Shown here: in pieces, positions 55,584 through 63,407 of the stretch
Layout: each line of letters starts with the position of its first letter
How positions within the stretch are numbered: position 1 is the first letter of the stretch
Assembly: GCA_016790285.1 (NCBI GenBank)
Contig: JAEUPJ010000041.1
Coordinates: forward strand, 62,001 to 126,000
Source of the DNA: Roseateles sp.
Lineage (GTDB): Bacteria > Pseudomonadota > Gammaproteobacteria > Burkholderiales > Burkholderiaceae_C
DNA length: 64,000 bases
Direction: 5' to 3'
Notes under the pieces: generated by a model
What the model was told of the DNA's origin: nothing
What the model saw: only the letters and a program-made list of their open reading frames with translations
Databases searched by the model: none
Made by a program: the position numbers and the translations under genes

Positions 55584-56290
55584 GTGCGCTGCTGGAGATC
55601 GAGGACCTGCAGGCCGGCTACGGCGGCAGCCAGGTGCTGTTCGGCCTGGGGCTGCGCATGCAGCCCGGCGAGGTGGCGACGCTGCTGGGCCGCAACGGCA
55701 TGGGCAAGAGCACGCTGCTGCGCTGCCTGTGCGGCTGGCTCGCGCCCCAGGGCGGGCGCATCCGCTTTTGCGGCCAGGACATCACCGGCTGGCCGGCCGA
55801 CCGCATTGCGCGGCTCGGGCTGGCCGTCGTGCCGGAGGGGCGGCAGGTCTTCCCGAACCTGAGCGTGCGCGAGCACCTGGACGCCTTCAGCGCCAACCGC
55901 AGCGGCGCCGCCGAGCCGTGGACGACGGCGCGCGTGTTCGAGCTCTTCCCGCGGCTGGCCGAGCGGGCCGGGCACGCGGGCCAGCAGCTCTCGGGTGGCG
56001 AACAGCAGATGCTGGCCATCGGCCGCGCGCTCGTCACCAACCCGCACCTGCTGGTGCTGGACGAGGCCACCGAAGGCCTGGCGCCGCTCGTGCGCGAGGA
56101 GATCTGGCGCTGCCTGGACCTGCTGCGCGCCAGTGGCCAGTCCATCCTGGTCGTGGACAAGTACGTGCAGCGCCTCATCCGCCTGGCCGATCACCACACG
56201 CTGGTGGTGCGCGGCCGGGCGGCCTGGGCCGGGTCCTCGGCCGCACTCGCCGCCGAGCCGGCGCTGTGGCAGCAGCACCTGGGGGTCTGA
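55580..56290 (+). CDS. livF: ABC transporter ATP-binding protein, LivF family
   Basis: A 236-residue ATPase: Walker A LLGRNGMGKSTLLRC, signature QLSGGEQQMLAIGRAL, Walker B LLVLDEATEGLAP. At the H-loop it reads VVDKYVQRL, where most ABC ATPases have a histidine; this substitution is found in several LivF-like proteins but is worth noting. The GTG start overlaps the livG stop (GTGA). Confidence 0.91.
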   Translation: MSALLEIEDLQAGYGGSQVLFGLGLRMQPGEVATLLGRNGMGKSTLLRCLCGWLAPQGGRIRFCGQDITGWPADRIARLGLAVVPEGRQVFPNLSVREHLDAFSANRSGAAEPWTTARVFELFPRLAERAGHAGQQLSGGEQQMLAIGRALVTNPHLLVLDEATEGLAPLVREEIWRCLDLLRASGQSILVVDKYVQRLIRLADHHTLVVRGRAAWAGSSAALAAEPALWQQHLGV

Positions 56291-56292
56291 GC

Positions 56293-56751
56293 ATGGCCAG
56301 TGCTTTCGAACGTGAGCAGCTCGTGCGCTTCGGCCACTGCGACCCGGCGGGCATCGTGTTCTACCCGCGCTATTTCGAGATGCTCAACGAGCTCGTCGAG
56401 GACTGGTTCGCGCAGCTCGGTGCCGGGCTCGACGTGCTCATCGGCCAGCGGCGCCTGGGTTTGCCCACGGCCCAGCTCGACACCCGCTTCCTGCGCGTGA
56501 GCCGCCAGGGCGATCGCCTGGTGCAGCGCATCCGCATCGAGCGCCTGGGCGGCAGCTCGCTGCGCCTGCAGGTCAGCTTTGACGGCGACGACGGCCCGCG
56601 CGTGGCGTTCGCGCAGGTGCTGGTGTGCACTGCGCTGGACACCCACCGGCCGCAACCCTGGCCCGACGACCTGCGCGTGGCGCTCGCCCGTGCGCTGGCT
56701 GCGCAGGACGCCCAAGACGTGCAAGAAGCACAACAGGAGACAACCCCATGA
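56293..56751 (+). CDS. 4-hydroxybenzoyl-CoA thioesterase family protein
   Basis: A 152-residue hot-dog-fold thioesterase with the active-site pattern FGHCDPAGIVFYPRYFEML (catalytic Asp) and LNELVEDWF helix. It may release CoA from dead-end thioesters of the aminobenzoate pathway and so protect the CoA pool. It lies 2 bp after livF and overlaps the Rid gene by ATGA. Confidence 0.88.
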   Translation: MASAFEREQLVRFGHCDPAGIVFYPRYFEMLNELVEDWFAQLGAGLDVLIGQRRLGLPTAQLDTRFLRVSRQGDRLVQRIRIERLGGSSLRLQVSFDGDDGPRVAFAQVLVCTALDTHRPQPWPDDLRVALARALAAQDAQDVQEAQQETTP

Positions 56752-57158
56752 ACCACAAGCAAGTCCTGCAGCCTGCGGGCTGGGCTGCGCCGCGCGGCTA
56801 TGCCAATGGCGTGGCGGCCAGCGGCCGGCTGGTCTTCGTTGCAGGCCAGATCGGCTGGAACGAGCGCTGTGAGTTCGACAGCGACGACTTCATCGCCCAG
56901 GTGCGCCAGGCGCTCCTGAATGTGCGTGCCGTGCTCGCCGAGGGCGGCGCCGGGCCCGAGCACATCGTGCGCATGACCTGGTACCTGCTGGACAAGCGCG
57001 AGTACATCGCCCGCGGCCGCGAGGTGGGCCAGGCCTACCGCGAGGTGCTGGGCCGGGACTACGGCATCGCGATGAGCGCGGTGCAGGTGTCCGCGCTGAT
57101 GGAAGACCGCGCCAAGGTGGAGATCGAGGTGACCGCCGTCGTTCCCGCGGGGGGGTGA
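56748..57158 (+). CDS. Rid (YjgF/YER057c/UK114) family protein lacking the RidA-type arginine
   Basis: A 136-residue Rid-fold protein: GRLVFVAGQIGWNERCEF, HIVRMTWYLLDKREYI and AMSAVQVSALMEDRAKVEIE. RidA enzymes that hydrolyse reactive enamines and imines use an Arg in a 'PAR-S/T' motif at this last position; here the sequence is A-M-S, so it falls in the subgroups without that residue. The pathway it accompanies makes an enamine-like 2-amino-oxocyclohexene-CoA, so a role in its deamination or handling is attractive but unproven. An AGGAGA site precedes the start. It is the last gene of the operon. Confidence 0.87.
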   Translation: MNHKQVLQPAGWAAPRGYANGVAASGRLVFVAGQIGWNERCEFDSDDFIAQVRQALLNVRAVLAEGGAGPEHIVRMTWYLLDKREYIARGREVGQAYREVLGRDYGIAMSAVQVSALMEDRAKVEIEVTAVVPAGG

Positions 57159-57202
57159 CCCTGGCTGGGCGCGGCCAAGGCCGGTCGCGCAGAATTGCCG
57201 GC

Positions 57203-58111
57203 ATGGGCGCCATTTCCCACCCCAGCGCCGCCGGCGGGCTCAGCCGGCGTGCCCTGCTGCTGGCAGCGGGCGGCAGCGGAGCGGCCTTGGCTGCACCGGC
57301 GCCCGTGGACAAGCCCGTGCCGCCCGTGGAGGTGGTCTACCCGCGCATGCCCGAGCGGCCGACGGACGCCTACCCCTTCCAGCTGCTCAAGGCGGCGCTG
57401 CAGGCTTCGGGCCGGCCGCACGTGCTGCGCCTGACCGATGACGAGCTGCCCTCCATGCGCGCCTACAAGGAGCTGACCGGCGGGCAGTTCAACGTGATGG
57501 ACACGGGGGCGGCGCCGCGCATGGCCGAGGGCGCCCGCGTGCTGCCTTTTCCGCTGGACCTCGGCCTGAGCGGCTACCGCGTGATGCTCGTGCGGCGCGA
57601 CAGCCTGCCGCGGCTGCGCGCCGTGCAGACGCTGGAGGACCTGCGCACATTGCGCTTCGGCCAGGGGCCGGACTGGGTGGACAACTACATCCTGCGCGCG
57701 GCCCGCCTGCAGGTCGTGGAGGCGGAGTTCCTGGCGCTGTTCCGCATGCTGGAGGCGGGGCGCTTCGATGCGTTCCCGCTGGGCGCGGACGAGGCAGAGA
57801 TGCTGCTGGCGCGCTTTCAGTCGCTGGCGCCGTCGGCCGTGGTGGTGCCGGACTGGTGCGTGCACTACCGCTTCGCGCGGGTGTTCGCGGTGCGCGAGGA
57901 CCAGACCGCCGTGTTCGACGTGCTGCAGGAGGGCTTGAGCCGCATCTTTGCCGATGGCCGGGCGCAGGCCATCCTCGCGCGCGACCCGCGCGTGGGCCCG
58001 CTGGTGGCGGGGCGGCGCCGGCTGCCGGCGCGGGTGTTTGGCATTCGCAATCCGCAGTGGGCGGCGGCCTACCAGGCCATCCCCGAGCACCTCTTCTTCA
58101 AGCAGCCCTGA
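57203..58111 (+). CDS. Exported protein of unknown function, periplasmic binding-protein-like
   Basis: A 302-residue protein with a twin-arginine-like signal (LSRRALLLAAGGSGAALAAP). The mature part has the alternating pattern of a small type II periplasmic binding protein (YRVMLVRRDSLPRLRAVQTL, LRTLRFGQGPDWVDNYIL, FDAFPLGADEAEMLLARF). I do not recognise a specific family or ligand. It starts 45 bp after the Rid gene, so it may be transcribed by read-through from the aminobenzoate operon or alone. It is convergent with fusA2. Confidence 0.6.
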   Translation: MGAISHPSAAGGLSRRALLLAAGGSGAALAAPAPVDKPVPPVEVVYPRMPERPTDAYPFQLLKAALQASGRPHVLRLTDDELPSMRAYKELTGGQFNVMDTGAAPRMAEGARVLPFPLDLGLSGYRVMLVRRDSLPRLRAVQTLEDLRTLRFGQGPDWVDNYILRAARLQVVEAEFLALFRMLEAGRFDAFPLGADEAEMLLARFQSLAPSAVVVPDWCVHYRFARVFAVREDQTAVFDVLQEGLSRIFADGRAQAILARDPRVGPLVAGRRRLPARVFGIRNPQWAAAYQAIPEHLFFKQP

Positions 58112-58116
58112 GCATG

Positions 58117-58150
58117 AAAAAAGGCGGGGCGCCTTGCAGCACCCCGCCTT
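58117..58150 (-). terminator. Intrinsic terminator of fusA2
   Basis: On the minus strand, AAGGCGGGG and CCCCGCCTT (58142-58150 and 58121-58129 on the plus numbering) form a 9-bp GC-rich stem, followed by a run of six U (58117-58122). It lies 5 bp after the fusA2 stop. Confidence 0.85.
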
Positions 58151-58154
58151 GCGG

Positions 58155-60170
58155 TCAAGCCGCCAGCGCCACGCGCGCCGGCACCTCGGCATGGTGGCTC
58201 AGCTGCATCGTGAACTGCGCGCGCCCGGAGCTGAGCGCCCGCAGCTGGCCGATGTAGCCGAACATCTGCGCCAGCGGCACGTGTGCCGTCACGACGACGG
58301 CCGTGCCGCGCGCATCCTGGCCCTGCACGTGGCCGCGACGGCGCAGCAGGTCACCGATGACGTCGCCCAGCGCCTCGGCCGGCGTGACGACTTCCACCGC
58401 CATCACCGGCTCCAGCACCACGGGTGCCGCGTTCAGCACCGCTTCGCGCAGCGCGTGGGCCGCCGCCAGCTCGAAGGCCAGCGCCGACGAGTCACGCACG
58501 TGGGCGCTGCCGTCCACCAGCGTGGCCTCGAAGTCCACGAGCGGGTAGCCCGCGAACGGGCCCGCCTGTGCGGCGCGGCGGATGCCCGCCTCCACCGCCG
58601 GGATGAACTCGCGCGGGATGGCGCCACCCACCACGGTGGTCGAGAACCTGAACCCTTCGCCGCGGCCCAGCGGCGCGATGCGCAGCGTCAACTCGGCGAA
58701 CTGGCCGGGGCCGCCGCTTTGCTTGCGGTGCACGTGACGCACCTCGGCCGCGGCCGAGATCGTCTCGCGGTAGGCCACCTGCGGGCGGCCCACGGCCACG
58801 TCCACGCCGAAGCGCGAACGCAGCTTCTCCACGGCGACTTCCAGCTGCAGCTCGCCCATGCCGGACAGCAGTGTCTGGCCCGAGTCCGGGTCCTGGCGCA
58901 GCCGCAGCGACGGGTCTTCGCGCACGAGCACCGACAGGCCCTTGGACAGCGCCGCCGCGCCGGACTGCTGGCGCGGCTCGATGGCCACGTCGATGACGGC
59001 CTCGGGCACGGCGATGCTTTCCAGCACCGGCGCGTTGCGCGTGGCCGCCAGCGTGTGGCCGGTGAGCACGTCCTTCAGGCCCACGACGCCCGCGATGTCG
59101 CCCGCCACCAGCGCGTCGCGCTCGACACGCCGGTCCGCGTGGATCTCATACAGGCGTGCCACGCGCTCGGCCTGGCCGGTGCTGGCATTGAAGACGGTGT
59201 CGCCGCGCCGCAGGCTGCCGCTGTAGACGCGCACGAACACCATCGCGCCGTGGTCGTCGGCGGTCAGCTTGAAGGCCAGCGCCGACAGCGCGCCGTCCAG
59301 CGGCGCTGCGCCGGGCGCTTCGCCCGGGGCAGGCAGGTAGGCGACGACGGCGTCCAGCAGCGGCTCCACCCCGCGGTTGCGGAAGGCCGAGCCCGCAAGC
59401 ACGGGCACCATGGCGCCGGCCAGCGTGGCCGCACGCACGCCGGCGCGCAGGGCGTCCACCGACGGGCTCTCGCCGCGCAGCCAGGCGTCCAGCAGCGCGT
59501 CGTCGCGCTCCACCACGGCTTCCACCAGGCGTGCGCGCGCGGCGTGGGCGGCGTCGAGCAGCTCAGGCGGGATGGCGGTCACGCGCGGCGGCGCGCTGGC
59601 ATCGTCGTGGTCCCACACGAGGGCGTGCATGGCGAGCAGGTCCACCACGCCGCGGAAGTCGCCTTCCGCGCCGATGGGCAGCTGCACCGGCACCGCGTTC
59701 GTGCCCAGGCGCTCGCGCATCATGGCCACGACACGGCCGAAGTCGGCGCCCAGGCGGTCGAGCTTGTTCACGAAGGCGATGCGCGGCACGCGGTAGTCGT
59801 CCGCCAGGCGCCAGTTGGTCTCGGTCTGCGGCTCCACGCCGGCCACGCCGTCGAACACGACGACGGCACCGTCGAGCACGCGCAGCGAGCGCTTGACCTC
59901 GATGTTGAAGTCGATGTGCCCGGGCGTGTCGATCAGGTTGATCTGCGTGCCGTGCCAGTGCACGGTGGTGGCCGCGCTGTGGATGGTGATGCCGCGCGCG
60001 CGCTCCTGGGGGTCGAAGTCCATCGTCGTGGCGCCGTCGTGGACTTCGCCGATGCGGTGGTTCTCGCCCGTGTAGAACAGGATGCGTTCGGTGGTGGTGG
60101 TCTTGCCGGCGTCGACGTGGGCAATGACGCCGATGTTGCGCAGGTTGCGCCAGGTGGTGTTGGAGTTCAT
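58155..60170 (-). CDS. fusA2: Elongation factor G paralogue (EF-G2)
   Basis: A 671-residue translational GTPase. G1 [17 protein letters not shown], switch [12 protein letters not shown]3 [11 protein letters not shown] and G4 [11 protein letters not shown] are intact, followed by domains II-V ([20 protein letters not shown] in domain III; YRETI and [16 protein letters not shown] in [18 protein letters not shown] in V). It is shorter than the usual EF-G (about 700) and stands alone, not in the str operon with rpsL, rpsG and tuf, so it is a second copy. The start at 60170 has AGGA 6 nt upstream, but that site lies within a hairpin. A longer in-frame start at 60251 is rejected. Expression seems controlled by its leader. 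Confidence 0.92.
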   Translation of the reverse strand: MNSNTTWRNLRNIGVIAHVDAGKTTTTERILFYTGENHRIGEVHDGATTMDFDPQERARGITIHSAATTVHWHGTQINLIDTPGHIDFNIEVKRSLRVLDGAVVVFDGVAGVEPQTETNWRLADDYRVPRIAFVNKLDRLGADFGRVVAMMRERLGTNAVPVQLPIGAEGDFRGVVDLLAMHALVWDHDDASAPPRVTAIPPELLDAAHAARARLVEAVVERDDALLDAWLRGESPSVDALRAGVRAATLAGAMVPVLAGSAFRNRGVEPLLDAVVAYLPAPGEAPGAAPLDGALSALAFKLTADDHGAMVFVRVYSGSLRRGDTVFNASTGQAERVARLYEIHADRRVERDALVAGDIAGVVGLKDVLTGHTLAATRNAPVLESIAVPEAVIDVAIEPRQQSGAAALSKGLSVLVREDPSLRLRQDPDSGQTLLSGMGELQLEVAVEKLRSRFGVDVAVGRPQVAYRETISAAAEVRHVHRKQSGGPGQFAELTLRIAPLGRGEGFRFSTTVVGGAIPREFIPAVEAGIRRAAQAGPFAGYPLVDFEATLVDGSAHVRDSSALAFELAAAHALREAVLNAAPVVLEPVMAVEVVTPAEALGDVIGDLLRRRGHVQGQDARGTAVVVTAHVPLAQMFGYIGQLRALSSGRAQFTMQLSHHAEVPARVALAA

Positions 60171-60171
60171 G

Positions 60172-60215
60172 GTGATTCCTGATTCGGGGTTGGCAGGCCA
60201 GCCCCGTGGAATCAC
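60172..60215 (-). promoter_or_regulatory. Hairpin that sequesters the fusA2 ribosome-binding site, with two pairing registers
   Basis: On the minus strand GTGATTCC (60208-60215) can pair perfectly with GGAATCAC (60172-60179), which contains the fusA2 Shine-Dalgarno. A direct repeat places a second GAATCA at 60180-60185, so the same upstream arm can pair there instead and leave the site free. Between them GGGG and CCCC close an inner stem. The upstream arm begins 4 nt after the stop codon of the 35-residue ORF, where a terminating ribosome would open it. Confidence 0.6.
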
Positions 60216-60219
60216 AGGG

Positions 60220-60327
60220 CTAGCGCGAAGGCAGGACGCCGAAGCGCGCACGCGACAGGCAGGGCCGAGCCGCGCTCCGGCGCTCGGGAATCGTGGCGAT
60301 CAGCTTGTCGAAGGTGCGGGTGCGCAT
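60220..60327 (-). CDS. Leader ORF 2 upstream of fusA2 (35 residues)
   Basis: A short ORF beginning [17 protein letters not shown] and ending FGVLPSR, rich in arginine (8 of 35). It starts after the terminator hairpin and stops 49 bp before the fusA2 start, at the base of the hairpin that covers the fusA2 ribosome site. No similarity is recognised. Its position fits a leader peptide or an upstream coupling ORF; it has no strong Shine-Dalgarno. Confidence 0.5.
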   Translation of the reverse strand: MRTRTFDKLIATIPERRSAARPCLSRARFGVLPSR

Positions 60328-60340
60328 GGTGGAACTCAGG

Positions 60341-60378
60341 AAAAACAAAACCCCGGGAGGGACGAGCCTGCCGGGGTT
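60341..60378 (-). terminator. Intrinsic terminator/attenuator in the fusA2 leader
   Basis: On the minus strand AACCCCGG (60371-60378) and CCGGGGTT (60349-60356), extended inward by AGG/CCU, form a stable stem. It is followed by GTTTTGTTTTT (60341-60350). It lies before leader ORF 2 and fusA2 and after leader ORF 1, so it would stop transcription before fusA2 unless prevented. Confidence 0.7.
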
Positions 60379-60385
60379 GGGGGAC

Positions 60386-60425
60386 CGGAAGGCAGCGGCG
60401 CCTTCCGAACACAGTCGAAGGGCGC
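60386..60425 (-). promoter_or_regulatory. Mutually exclusive hairpins between leader ORF 1 and the attenuator
   Basis: Segment 60398-60407 can pair either with 60386-60393 (CGGAAGGC/GCCTTCCG, perfect 8 bp) or with 60416-60425 (CGAAGGGCGC with GCGCCTTCCG, one bulge). The second pairing abuts the stop codon of leader ORF 1 (60426-60428). Such competition is typical of attenuators that sense ribosome position. Confidence 0.45.
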
Positions 60426-60467
60426 TCAGCGGTTGAGGCGGGCTTGGACGGTGTGGGTGGTCTTCAT
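60426..60467 (-). CDS. Leader ORF 1 upstream of fusA2 (13 residues)
   Basis: ATG-initiated MKTTHTVQARLNR followed by a stop, placed directly before the competing hairpins and the attenuator. A GATAAT box at 60478-60483 would place the transcription start only a few bases before this ATG, so the peptide might be translated leaderless; there is no Shine-Dalgarno. The stretch 60484-60733 shows no further gene. Confidence 0.45.
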   Translation of the reverse strand: MKTTHTVQARLNR

Positions 60468-60733
60468 GATGGGCGAGATTATCGGCCGGCAGGTGAGGCC
60501 CTGGAGGGTGTGGGGTGATGTGCGGGTGGGGCCGGGATCGCAAGGGGGCTCACGGGCACATGGCGTGGCGAGGAACCTTGGGCCGCATCGCAGCGGTGCG
60601 GGCGTCAGGACAAGCACCCGGAAGCGGCAGGCCGTCGAGCTGTTGTCGCGCACAGCCGCAGCGATGGGCCTAGAGCTGCCGACTACGCGCTACCCCGCTG
60701 CTCGGTCAACTTGGTCGCCGACCAGATCTCCCC

Positions 60734-62284
60734 TCACGCCCCCTGCGGCACCGCCGCCAGCTGGCTGACGCTGGCCTGCCGGTACGGCGCGCACAGCTGC
60801 TCCACATAAGCCTGGTGCCCCGGCAGCCCCGCAACGATGCGGGACACGCGGCTGTGGATGTCGCCGAGGAACTGCGTCAGCTCGGGCGTGCCCATCAGGT
60901 CGGCCACGGGGTGGTAGCGCGCGGGCGTGATGCCCTGGCCCATCATGACTTGCACCCACGAGTTCTCGGCGAAGAGCTCGTCGCTCGGGCGGAACACGCG
61001 GCCCGTCTCGCGGAAGAGGTCGATGCGGTGGCGCAGCGAGGGCAGGAGGTCCATCTCGCGCACGTGCTTCCACAGCGCTGAGTCGGTGCGCTCGTTGACG
61101 TGGTAGTGCAGCACGATGAAGTCGCGGATGTGCTCCAGCTCGCGCTTGGACTGCGCGTTGAACTCGTCCACGTCGGCCTGCTGGATGCCGCCGGACGGGA
61201 AGGTCTGCATCAGGCGGATGGCCGAGCGCTGGATGAGATGGATGCTGGTGGACTCCAGTGGCTCGACGAAGCCGCTGGCCAGCCCCACGGCGATGCAGTT
61301 GCGGTGCCAGACCTTCTCGCGCTGGCCCGGCAGGAACTTGATGAGGCGAGGCTGCGTGAGCAGCTCGCCCTCGACGTTGGCGCGCAGCACGTCGGGTGCG
61401 TCGGCGTCGGCGAGCTCCTTGCTGCTGTAGACCAGGCCGTTGCCCACGCGGTGTTGCAGCGGGATGCGCCACTGCCAGCCGAAGCGGTGGGCGATGGAGC
61501 GGGTGTAGGGCCAGGCCTCGCGCACGGAGGCGGTCTGCACGGCCACGGCGCGGTCGCAGGGCAGCCAGTACGACCAGTCTTCGTAGGCGACGCCCAAGGC
61601 TTCGCCCAGCAGCATCGAGCGAAAGCCGGTGCAGTCGATGAAGAGATCGCCGTCGATGCGGCTGCCGTCCTGCATCTGCAGCGCGGCGATGTCGCCGTCG
61701 CGCGCGGCACCGGCCTCGGGGCCGTGCTTGAGCACCTGGGCGATCTTGCCTTCGATGCGCTGCACCCCGTGCGCCTCGCTCATGGCGCGCAGGAACTTGG
61801 CGTAGCGGCTGGCGTCCAGGTGGTAGGCGTAGTTCAGCGCGCTGCGCGGCACGTGGGCGAAGCGGTTGGCGAAGGCCGCCACCGTCTCGGGGTTGTAGTC
61901 GGTGTAGGTGCGCGCCAGGCCCTCGCGCTGGCCCTTGAGCCAGAAGTGCTGGAAGCCCGCGCTCCAGTGGTCGTTGCCGGTGGTGCCGAAGGAGTGGAAG
62001 TAGTCCTGGCCGATGTCCTTCCAGCCCTCGAAGTTGATGCCGAGCTTGAAGGTGGCGTTGGTGGCCGCCATGAACTCGGCTTCGTTGATGCCCAGCAGGT
62101 TGTGGAAGGTGTGCAGCGCGGGGATGGTGGCTTCGCCCACGCCCACGGTGCCGATCTCCTCGGACTCGACGAGCTTGATGTCGAGCTGCTTGCCGAGCAG
62201 CTTGCTCATGAGGGCCGCCATCATCCAGCCGGCGGTGCCGCCGCCCGCGATGACGACGCGGTTGAAGGGCTTGGAGGTGTTCAT
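60734..62284 (-). CDS. Flavin-dependent tryptophan-halogenase-like protein, copy 2
   Basis: A 516-residue protein of the same family as the one at 29147: VVIAGGGTAGWMMAALMSK, the family lysine in ATFKLGINFEGW, WQWRIPLQHR, and the catalytic Glu in GFVEPLESTSIHL. It starts at 62284, overlapping the stop of the cupin-like gene as ATGA. The SapC, cupin-like and halogenase order is a common companion set of TonB-dependent carbohydrate receptors. The natural substrate is unknown; the catalytic Lys and Glu suggest a working halogenase. Confidence 0.9.
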   Translation of the reverse strand: MNTSKPFNRVVIAGGGTAGWMMAALMSKLLGKQLDIKLVESEEIGTVGVGEATIPALHTFHNLLGINEAEFMAATNATFKLGINFEGWKDIGQDYFHSFGTTGNDHWSAGFQHFWLKGQREGLARTYTDYNPETVAAFANRFAHVPRSALNYAYHLDASRYAKFLRAMSEAHGVQRIEGKIAQVLKHGPEAGAARDGDIAALQMQDGSRIDGDLFIDCTGFRSMLLGEALGVAYEDWSYWLPCDRAVAVQTASVREAWPYTRSIAHRFGWQWRIPLQHRVGNGLVYSSKELADADAPDVLRANVEGELLTQPRLIKFLPGQREKVWHRNCIAVGLASGFVEPLESTSIHLIQRSAIRLMQTFPSGGIQQADVDEFNAQSKRELEHIRDFIVLHYHVNERTDSALWKHVREMDLLPSLRHRIDLFRETGRVFRPSDELFAENSWVQVMMGQGITPARYHPVADLMGTPELTQFLGDIHSRVSRIVAGLPGHQAYVEQLCAPYRQASVSQLAAVPQGA

Positions 62285-63294
62285 CGCTTCAATTGGTTGA
62301 GGAGTTGGGTGCGGGCCTGGCGGGACAGGGTCTCGTCGATGGGCCCGAGCAGGCCGCGCGCGGCTTCGGGGATGTGCTCCCAGGTGTGCGGGTCGTCGTT
62401 GAAGACAAAGTGCTGCAGGTGGTGCTGCCAGATGCGCTTTTCCTTCTCGGGCAGGTCGCGCAGCGTCATCAGGGCCAGACGCAGGGTGCTCAGCGGCGAG
62501 TCCACGTACTCGGGCGTTTGGCGCCACCAGGCGTTGATGAGGAGGTTGACCGGCGCAAGGCCCTCCACGTGGTGGAACCACATGCTCGGGATGTAGAGCG
62601 CGTCGCCCGGCTCCATCTCGGCCACTTCGCCCGCTTGCAGCGCCTGCGCGAAGCGTGGGAAGCGCTCGAAGTCGGGCGCGGCGAAATCGACCAGGCTGAT
62701 CGGCTGGCCGGCGGGGGTCGGGTCGAGCGGGCCGACGTAGAGGTTCTTGATCTGCTCCGGCGGGAAGACCGTGAAGCGGCGCCGGCCCGCCGCGACGACG
62801 GCGAGGTTGTCCGGCAGGTCGTAGTGGGCGGCGATGCGCGTGCGGTTGCCCAGCCACAGGCTCACGAGCGCGTCGCGCGCGCCCAGGCCCATGACGTTGG
62901 CTTCCATGAAACCCGGCAGCACGGCCTCGACGGTGGTGGAGCCGACGTACAGCGCCGGCGGCTCGGGCGTCTCGCTCAGGCCCAGCAGGCCCGCCAGCAC
63001 CTGGTCCAGTGTGGCGCCGTGGCGGCTGAAGTTGAAGCTGCTGAGGGTCTCGTCCGCGTAGAAGACCCGGCCCCGCGCTTCGGGCGGCATCTGGAACAGG
63101 CCGACGCGCACCCCGTTGTACAGGCCCATCAGGTAGCGCGCCAGGGCCTCGTCGGACTGGCGCGCGGCCTGCACCACGGGCCAGTGCGCGAAGGCGCCGC
63201 GCACGACGTAGGGGCGCTCGGCCGTGAGGAGTGCGTCCGGCAGCGTGCTCGGGTCGAACGCGCCGGGCCAGTTGGGAATCTCGCGCAAGGGCAT
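62281..63294 (-). CDS. Cupin-like (cupin_8/JmjC-type) protein
   Basis: A 337-residue protein of the cupin_8 family, which includes Fe(II)/2-oxoglutarate hydroxylases. The likely metal site is HYD (in IAAHYDLPDN) with a distal His in MWFHHVEG; MEPGDALYIPSMW is the second cupin strand. The start at 63294 (MPLREIPNWPGAF) is preferred. A longer frame begins at 63351 within hairpin-repeat copy C and would add a spurious hydrophobic stretch. The partner genes are SapC upstream and the halogenase downstream. It may hydroxylate a protein or small molecule; unknown. Confidence 0.82.
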   Translation of the reverse strand: MPLREIPNWPGAFDPSTLPDALLTAERPYVVRGAFAHWPVVQAARQSDEALARYLMGLYNGVRVGLFQMPPEARGRVFYADETLSSFNFSRHGATLDQVLAGLLGLSETPEPPALYVGSTTVEAVLPGFMEANVMGLGARDALVSLWLGNRTRIAAHYDLPDNLAVVAAGRRRFTVFPPEQIKNLYVGPLDPTPAGQPISLVDFAAPDFERFPRFAQALQAGEVAEMEPGDALYIPSMWFHHVEGLAPVNLLINAWWRQTPEYVDSPLSTLRLALMTLRDLPEKEKRIWQHHLQHFVFNDDPHTWEHIPEAARGLLGPIDETLSRQARTQLLNQLKR

Positions 63295-63309
63295 GCTGCT
63301 ATCGAGCCG

Positions 63310-63403
63310 ACAAAGTGCCACAGAGGCACAGAGCCACAGAGAGACCGTCAAGCCGGGGCGTCAGGGCCATGTCTCTGTGTCTCCGTGTCTCTGGGGCTGT
63401 GTT
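63310..63403. repeat. Dispersed hairpin repeat, copy C (between SapC and cupin-like genes)
   Basis: Imperfect inverted arms at about 63310-63341 and 63372-63403 with the same ACAGAG/CTCTGT sequence as copies A and B, and a 30-bp centre. Matches between arms are fewer than in copy A, so it may be older. Confidence 0.8.
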
Positions 63404-63407
63404 CACT

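Noticed and set aside
63294-63351. Longer start of the cupin-like protein through hairpin repeat copy C
   Set aside because: It would add a hydrophobic stretch as in the SGNH gene, but the cupin-like family starts around MPLREIPNWPG and is not expected to be exported. The repeat only happens to be open in this frame.
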